Virus record (IMG/VR): IMGVR_UViG_3300025655_000054
Span: 1-49,501 of that record
Strand: one strand, 5' to 3'
Origin: a virus
Length of the DNA stretch: 49,501 nt
Made by a program: the position numbers and the translations under genes. How positions within the stretch are numbered: the stretch's first letter is position 1; each line of letters opens with the position of its first letter. This document shows, in pieces, positions 46,714-49,501 of this stretch. Under the pieces are notes generated by a model. It had not been told where the DNA came from. It worked only from the letters and a program-made list of their open reading frames with translations, and searched no databases.

Positions 46714-49501
46714 TTAAATTCTCCAATTCTATTAATGAGTTTAAGATTTGTTCTACCTTAGAAGAAGCAGTCTTTTTAAATTTATAAGAATACGTATGCT
46801 TGTCCGAAGATAGCTCTAAGTACACTGGTCTATTGCCAGGATTTGATGATATTATATCATAAATATCAGCAACTATAGTTGGTCTAGATTCATCTGACAA
46901 GTGAAGAGTTATTGATTTACCTCTATTTATAGTTGATGAATCTAATTTTTCTATAGAAGAGAAATATATTTTTACGTCAGAGACTTCTGCTTCTGACTCG
47001 TTAACAACTGTTCCCGAAACAATGACGATATCACCTTTTGAGAAAAAGTTATCGTCTATATTTTTTGCTGAGTTGGGAAAAACTATTACCTCCGTATCTG
47101 AAGATATGTCCTCAATAACCAACTTAAACATCTTGCTACCCTTTTTGGTAATTATCTTCTTAACGTCAGATAAAATTCCACCTATCTTGACAAAAGAGCC
47201 TGATGATACTTCTGGTAAATCTACAATTTCAAAATCAATTTTCTTTTTCAGTACGTCCCAAACACCCATAACTGGATGAGACGTTACATATATTCCCAGC
47301 TGAGCCTTCTCCTCTTCTAGCGCAGACAACTCAGATATTCTAGAATAATCATCTACGTAATTTTCTACAAGCTCATCAAAAGCTCCTGACTGCGCTAGAT
47401 TCTGAAGTGTACTCTTCTTTAAAATAACAGGGTCACATCTTCTAAAGAAATCATACATAGATGTATAACTATCTTCACCCCTACTGTTTAAAATAGCTTC
47501 TGCAACTGCATTACCTATACCAGAAATAGCAGAAAAACCAAATATAATTTTATCTTTATCAGCGACTTGGAAATCAATTCCAGATTTATTAATTGATGGA
47601 GCCAAAACATCAATCCCCAACTTCCTACAATCTGAAAGATACAGGGACTGCTTATCCTTGTTTCCTACTACCGAACTCATAAGTGCCGCCATATATTCTA
47701 CGGTATAGTTAGACTTAAGGTAGGCAGTTATATAGCTAACCATCGCATAACTTGCAGCGTGGGCCCTATTAAAACCATAACCGCCAAAATACTCAATATC
47801 GGAAAATATCTTATTAGCTAATCCTTCGTCCAAATCGGAAAACTCTACACATCCTTCCACAAACTTTTTTCTCATTAATGGAATTTTATCCATTAACTTT
47901 TTACCAATAACTTTTCTCAAGTCATCAGCTTCTGCAGAAGTAAAACCTGCTAATTCCCTAGAAACAGCTAATACATCTTCTTGATACAGCATGATTCCCA
48001 ATGATGGCTCTAGGACTTCTTTAAGCTTTGGATGCTCGTAAGTAACCCTACTTCTCCCATGCTTCCTATCTATATATTCTTTATCCATACCAGAACCCAT
48101 AGGGCCAGGTCTGTGCAGGGAGATTAGCGCCATTATCTCTTCAATGGTTTTAGGCTGAAGTGCCATCATCATCTGTCTCATAGAAGAAGACTCCAGCTGA
48201 AATACCCCAATGGAATTCCCCCTACAAAGTTCATCAAATGTCAAAGGATCATCTGTAGGTATATCATCAACTACAATGTCTTGGTTTCTATTCTCCTTAA
48301 CTAACCTTATACACGAATCAATTACTCCAAGATTTCTCAATCCAAGAAAATCAATTTTCAAAAGACCACATTGCTCAACTCTACCCATATCCCACTGGGT
48401 TACAATAGGATTATCCTTACCCTTTTGCATAATTGGAAGATAGTCTGTAAGTGGACCTTTTGATATGACTACACCAGCAGCGTGTATGCCAGTTTGCCTA
48501 ACAATACCTTCAAGACCAAAAGCCGTATCAACTATTTCTTTAGAAATAGAATTAGAATTATATTCCTTTATAAACTCATCAACTTCCATGCACTCGGAAA
48601 GATTCTTGGAGACACCTAAAATTGGTGCAGGAACAAGTTTAGATACTTTATCACCCTCGCTGAAGCTATAGCCCAAAGCCCTAGCAGAATCTCTAATTGA
48701 CTGTCTAGCGCCGGTCTTATTAAAAGTGCAGATATGCGCAACTCTATCATCCCCATACTTAGACCTAGCGTAATCTATCACCCTATCCCTATGCCTATCG
48801 TCAAAGTCTAGATCGATATCAGGCATAGACTTTCTTCCTTCTACGAGGAATCTCTCAAAAAGTAGGCCAAACTTGATAGGATCTAAGTTAGTTATTTTAA
48901 AGGCGTACGAAAGAATACTGCCTGCAGCAGACCCCCTACCCCAGCCAACCATTACACCATTTTCTTTAGCCCAATTAACTAAATCTGAAACTACAAGGAA
49001 GTATTCAGGAAAACCCATTTCCTTAACAACCCTTATCTCATGCTTAGCTCTCTCTACAATATGCCCAGGAAGCGGATTACCGTATCTCTCCCTAAGCCCC
49101 TCCCAAGCCAATCTATCGAAATGCTCATCAGAAGATTCCCCTGTTTCTATTGGATAATCTGGAAAGTAGAGATTACCAAAACTTAAATCTACCTCAACCA
49201 TGTCACACACTTTCATGGTATTATCTAGCCATTCCTCTTCAAAGATTGATTCCATCTCTGAGTATGACTTTAAGTAGAAATTGTCTCCATGAAAAGAAAA
49301 CCTATTCTCAGTATGAATATTAGCATTAGTGGAAACACATAACATGATATCGTGTGCTCTAGCATCTTCTTTGTGAACATAATGACAATCACCACTAGGA
49401 ACCACAGGGGCTCCAATTGTATTAGCTATCTTTACAAGATCATCCATGACCTGCTTTTGCTCTTTGAGTCCGTGATCATGCACCTCTATAAAATAATTTT
49501 C
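46703..49501 (-). CDS. dnaE: DNA polymerase III alpha subunit (N-terminus missing)
   Basis: 932 residues are visible and the frame continues past the right edge. It opens with FIEVHDHG, the end of the PHP domain (DCHYVHKEDARAHDIMLCV follows). The catalytic Asp motif PDIDLDF is at about 48802-48822, with the GWGRGSAAGS fingers motif upstream, DFLGLRNLG and VFQLES downstream, then YQEDVLAVSRELAGF. Near the C-terminus an OB-fold-like strand set (VKIGGILSDVKKIITKKGSKMFKLVIEDISSD) completes the family order. This is the replicative polymerase for leading and lagging strands. No proofreading domain is seen in the visible part; a DnaQ-like exonuclease is encoded at 36023. Confidence 0.9.
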   Translation of the reverse strand, partial: ENYFIEVHDHGLKEQKQVMDDLVKIANTIGAPVVPSGDCHYVHKEDARAHDIMLCVSTNANIHTENRFSFHGDNFYLKSYSEMESIFEEEWLDNTMKVCDMVEVDLSFGNLYFPDYPIETGESSDEHFDRLAWEGLRERYGNPLPGHIVERAKHEIRVVKEMGFPEYFLVVSDLVNWAKENGVMVGWGRGSAAGSILSYAFKITNLDPIKFGLLFERFLVEGRKSMPDIDLDFDDRHRDRVIDYARSKYGDDRVAHICTFNKTGARQSIRDSARALGYSFSEGDKVSKLVPAPILGVSKNLSECMEVDEFIKEYNSNSISKEIVDTAFGLEGIVRQTGIHAAGVVISKGPLTDYLPIMQKGKDNPIVTQWDMGRVEQCGLLKIDFLGLRNLGVIDSCIRLVKENRNQDIVVDDIPTDDPLTFDELCRGNSIGVFQLESSSMRQMMMALQPKTIEEIMALISLHRPGPMGSGMDKEYIDRKHGRSRVTYEHPKLKEVLEPSLGIMLYQEDVLAVSRELAGFTSAEADDLRKVIGKKLMDKIPLMRKKFVEGCVEFSDLDEGLANKIFSDIEYFGGYGFNRAHAASYAMVSYITAYLKSNYTVEYMAALMSSVVGNKDKQSLYLSDCRKLGIDVLAPSINKSGIDFQVADKDKIIFGFSAISGIGNAVAEAILNSRGEDSYTSMYDFFRRCDPVILKKSTLQNLAQSGAFDELVENYVDDYSRISELSALEEEKAQLGIYVTSHPVMGVWDVLKKKIDFEIVDLPEVSSGSFVKIGGILSDVKKIITKKGSKMFKLVIEDISSDTEVIVFPNSAKNIDDNFFSKGDIVIVSGTVVNESEAEVSDVKIYFSSIEKLDSSTINRGKSITLHLSDESRPTIVADIYDIISSNPGNRPVYLELSSDKHTYSYKFKKTASSKVEQILNSLIELENLNGG

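Overview
The window looks like the genome of a large tailed bacteriophage (class Caudoviricetes). Nearly everything reads leftward on the minus strand in tightly packed, overlapping genes. It combines phage-type fibre proteins, a peptidoglycan hydrolase with small membrane proteins, its own replicative polymerase and a tRNA. The host is inferred to be a low-GC aquatic actinobacterium. The reasons are a WhiB-like four-cysteine domain (a family confined to Actinobacteria and their phages), a Thr-rich secreted protein of a style common in aquatic Actinobacteria, and promoters that appear to give leaderless mRNAs. No integrase, insertion sequence, rRNA or CRISPR array is visible.

Layout, in order of minus-strand transcription from the right. 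(1) 49501-40772, information processing: DNA polymerase III alpha (cut by the right edge), zinc-ribbon and small proteins, a Cas4/RecB-like nuclease, a second PD-(D/E)XK nuclease, a sigma-like factor, RNase H and a dNMP kinase. A lone plus-strand mini-gene (44878-45084) interrupts the block. (2) 41050-36910: about a dozen tiny, very basic proteins, a two-domain endolysin with a holin candidate, and tRNA-Ser(GCT). (3) 36778-31484: a DnaQ-like exonuclease, a methyltransferase, a GT17 glycosyltransferase, small cysteine-rich proteins, two 2-oxoglutarate/Fe(II) oxygenases and a glutathione-peroxidase-like protein. (4) 29244-31165, plus strand: a secreted Thr-rich protein and a small membrane protein. 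(5) 29121-16668: a fibre region with two collagen-like proteins, two long repeat fibres, a GT2 glycosyltransferase and a fibronectin-III protein ending in twenty [FYW]FPP units. (6) 16601-3658: a block with ten further oxygenases (nine prolyl-4-hydroxylase-like, one TauD-like), a DUF6065-like protein, a second GPx-like protein lacking its peroxidatic Cys, a methyltransferase-like protein and a WhiB-SGNH fusion. (7) 3459-1: more fibre genes, ending in a giant His-rich, collagen-containing fibre that runs off the left edge.

The most striking feature is the combination of twelve Fe(II)/2-oxoglutarate oxygenases with unusually proline-rich, collagen-like and His-rich virion proteins, glycosyltransferases and thiol-peroxidase-like proteins. 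The working hypothesis is a phage-encoded system that hydroxylates, and perhaps glycosylates, its own fibres or host polymers. The sequence does not prove this.

Two promoter classes can be read. One is a phage-specific [AG]TTACTAT element without a recognisable -35 box, found upstream of structural, lysis and other genes on both strands in the correct orientation. The other is a TGGTATAAT-type extended -10, in two cases placed so that transcription would begin at the start codon. A phage-encoded sigma-like protein is a candidate reader of the first class.
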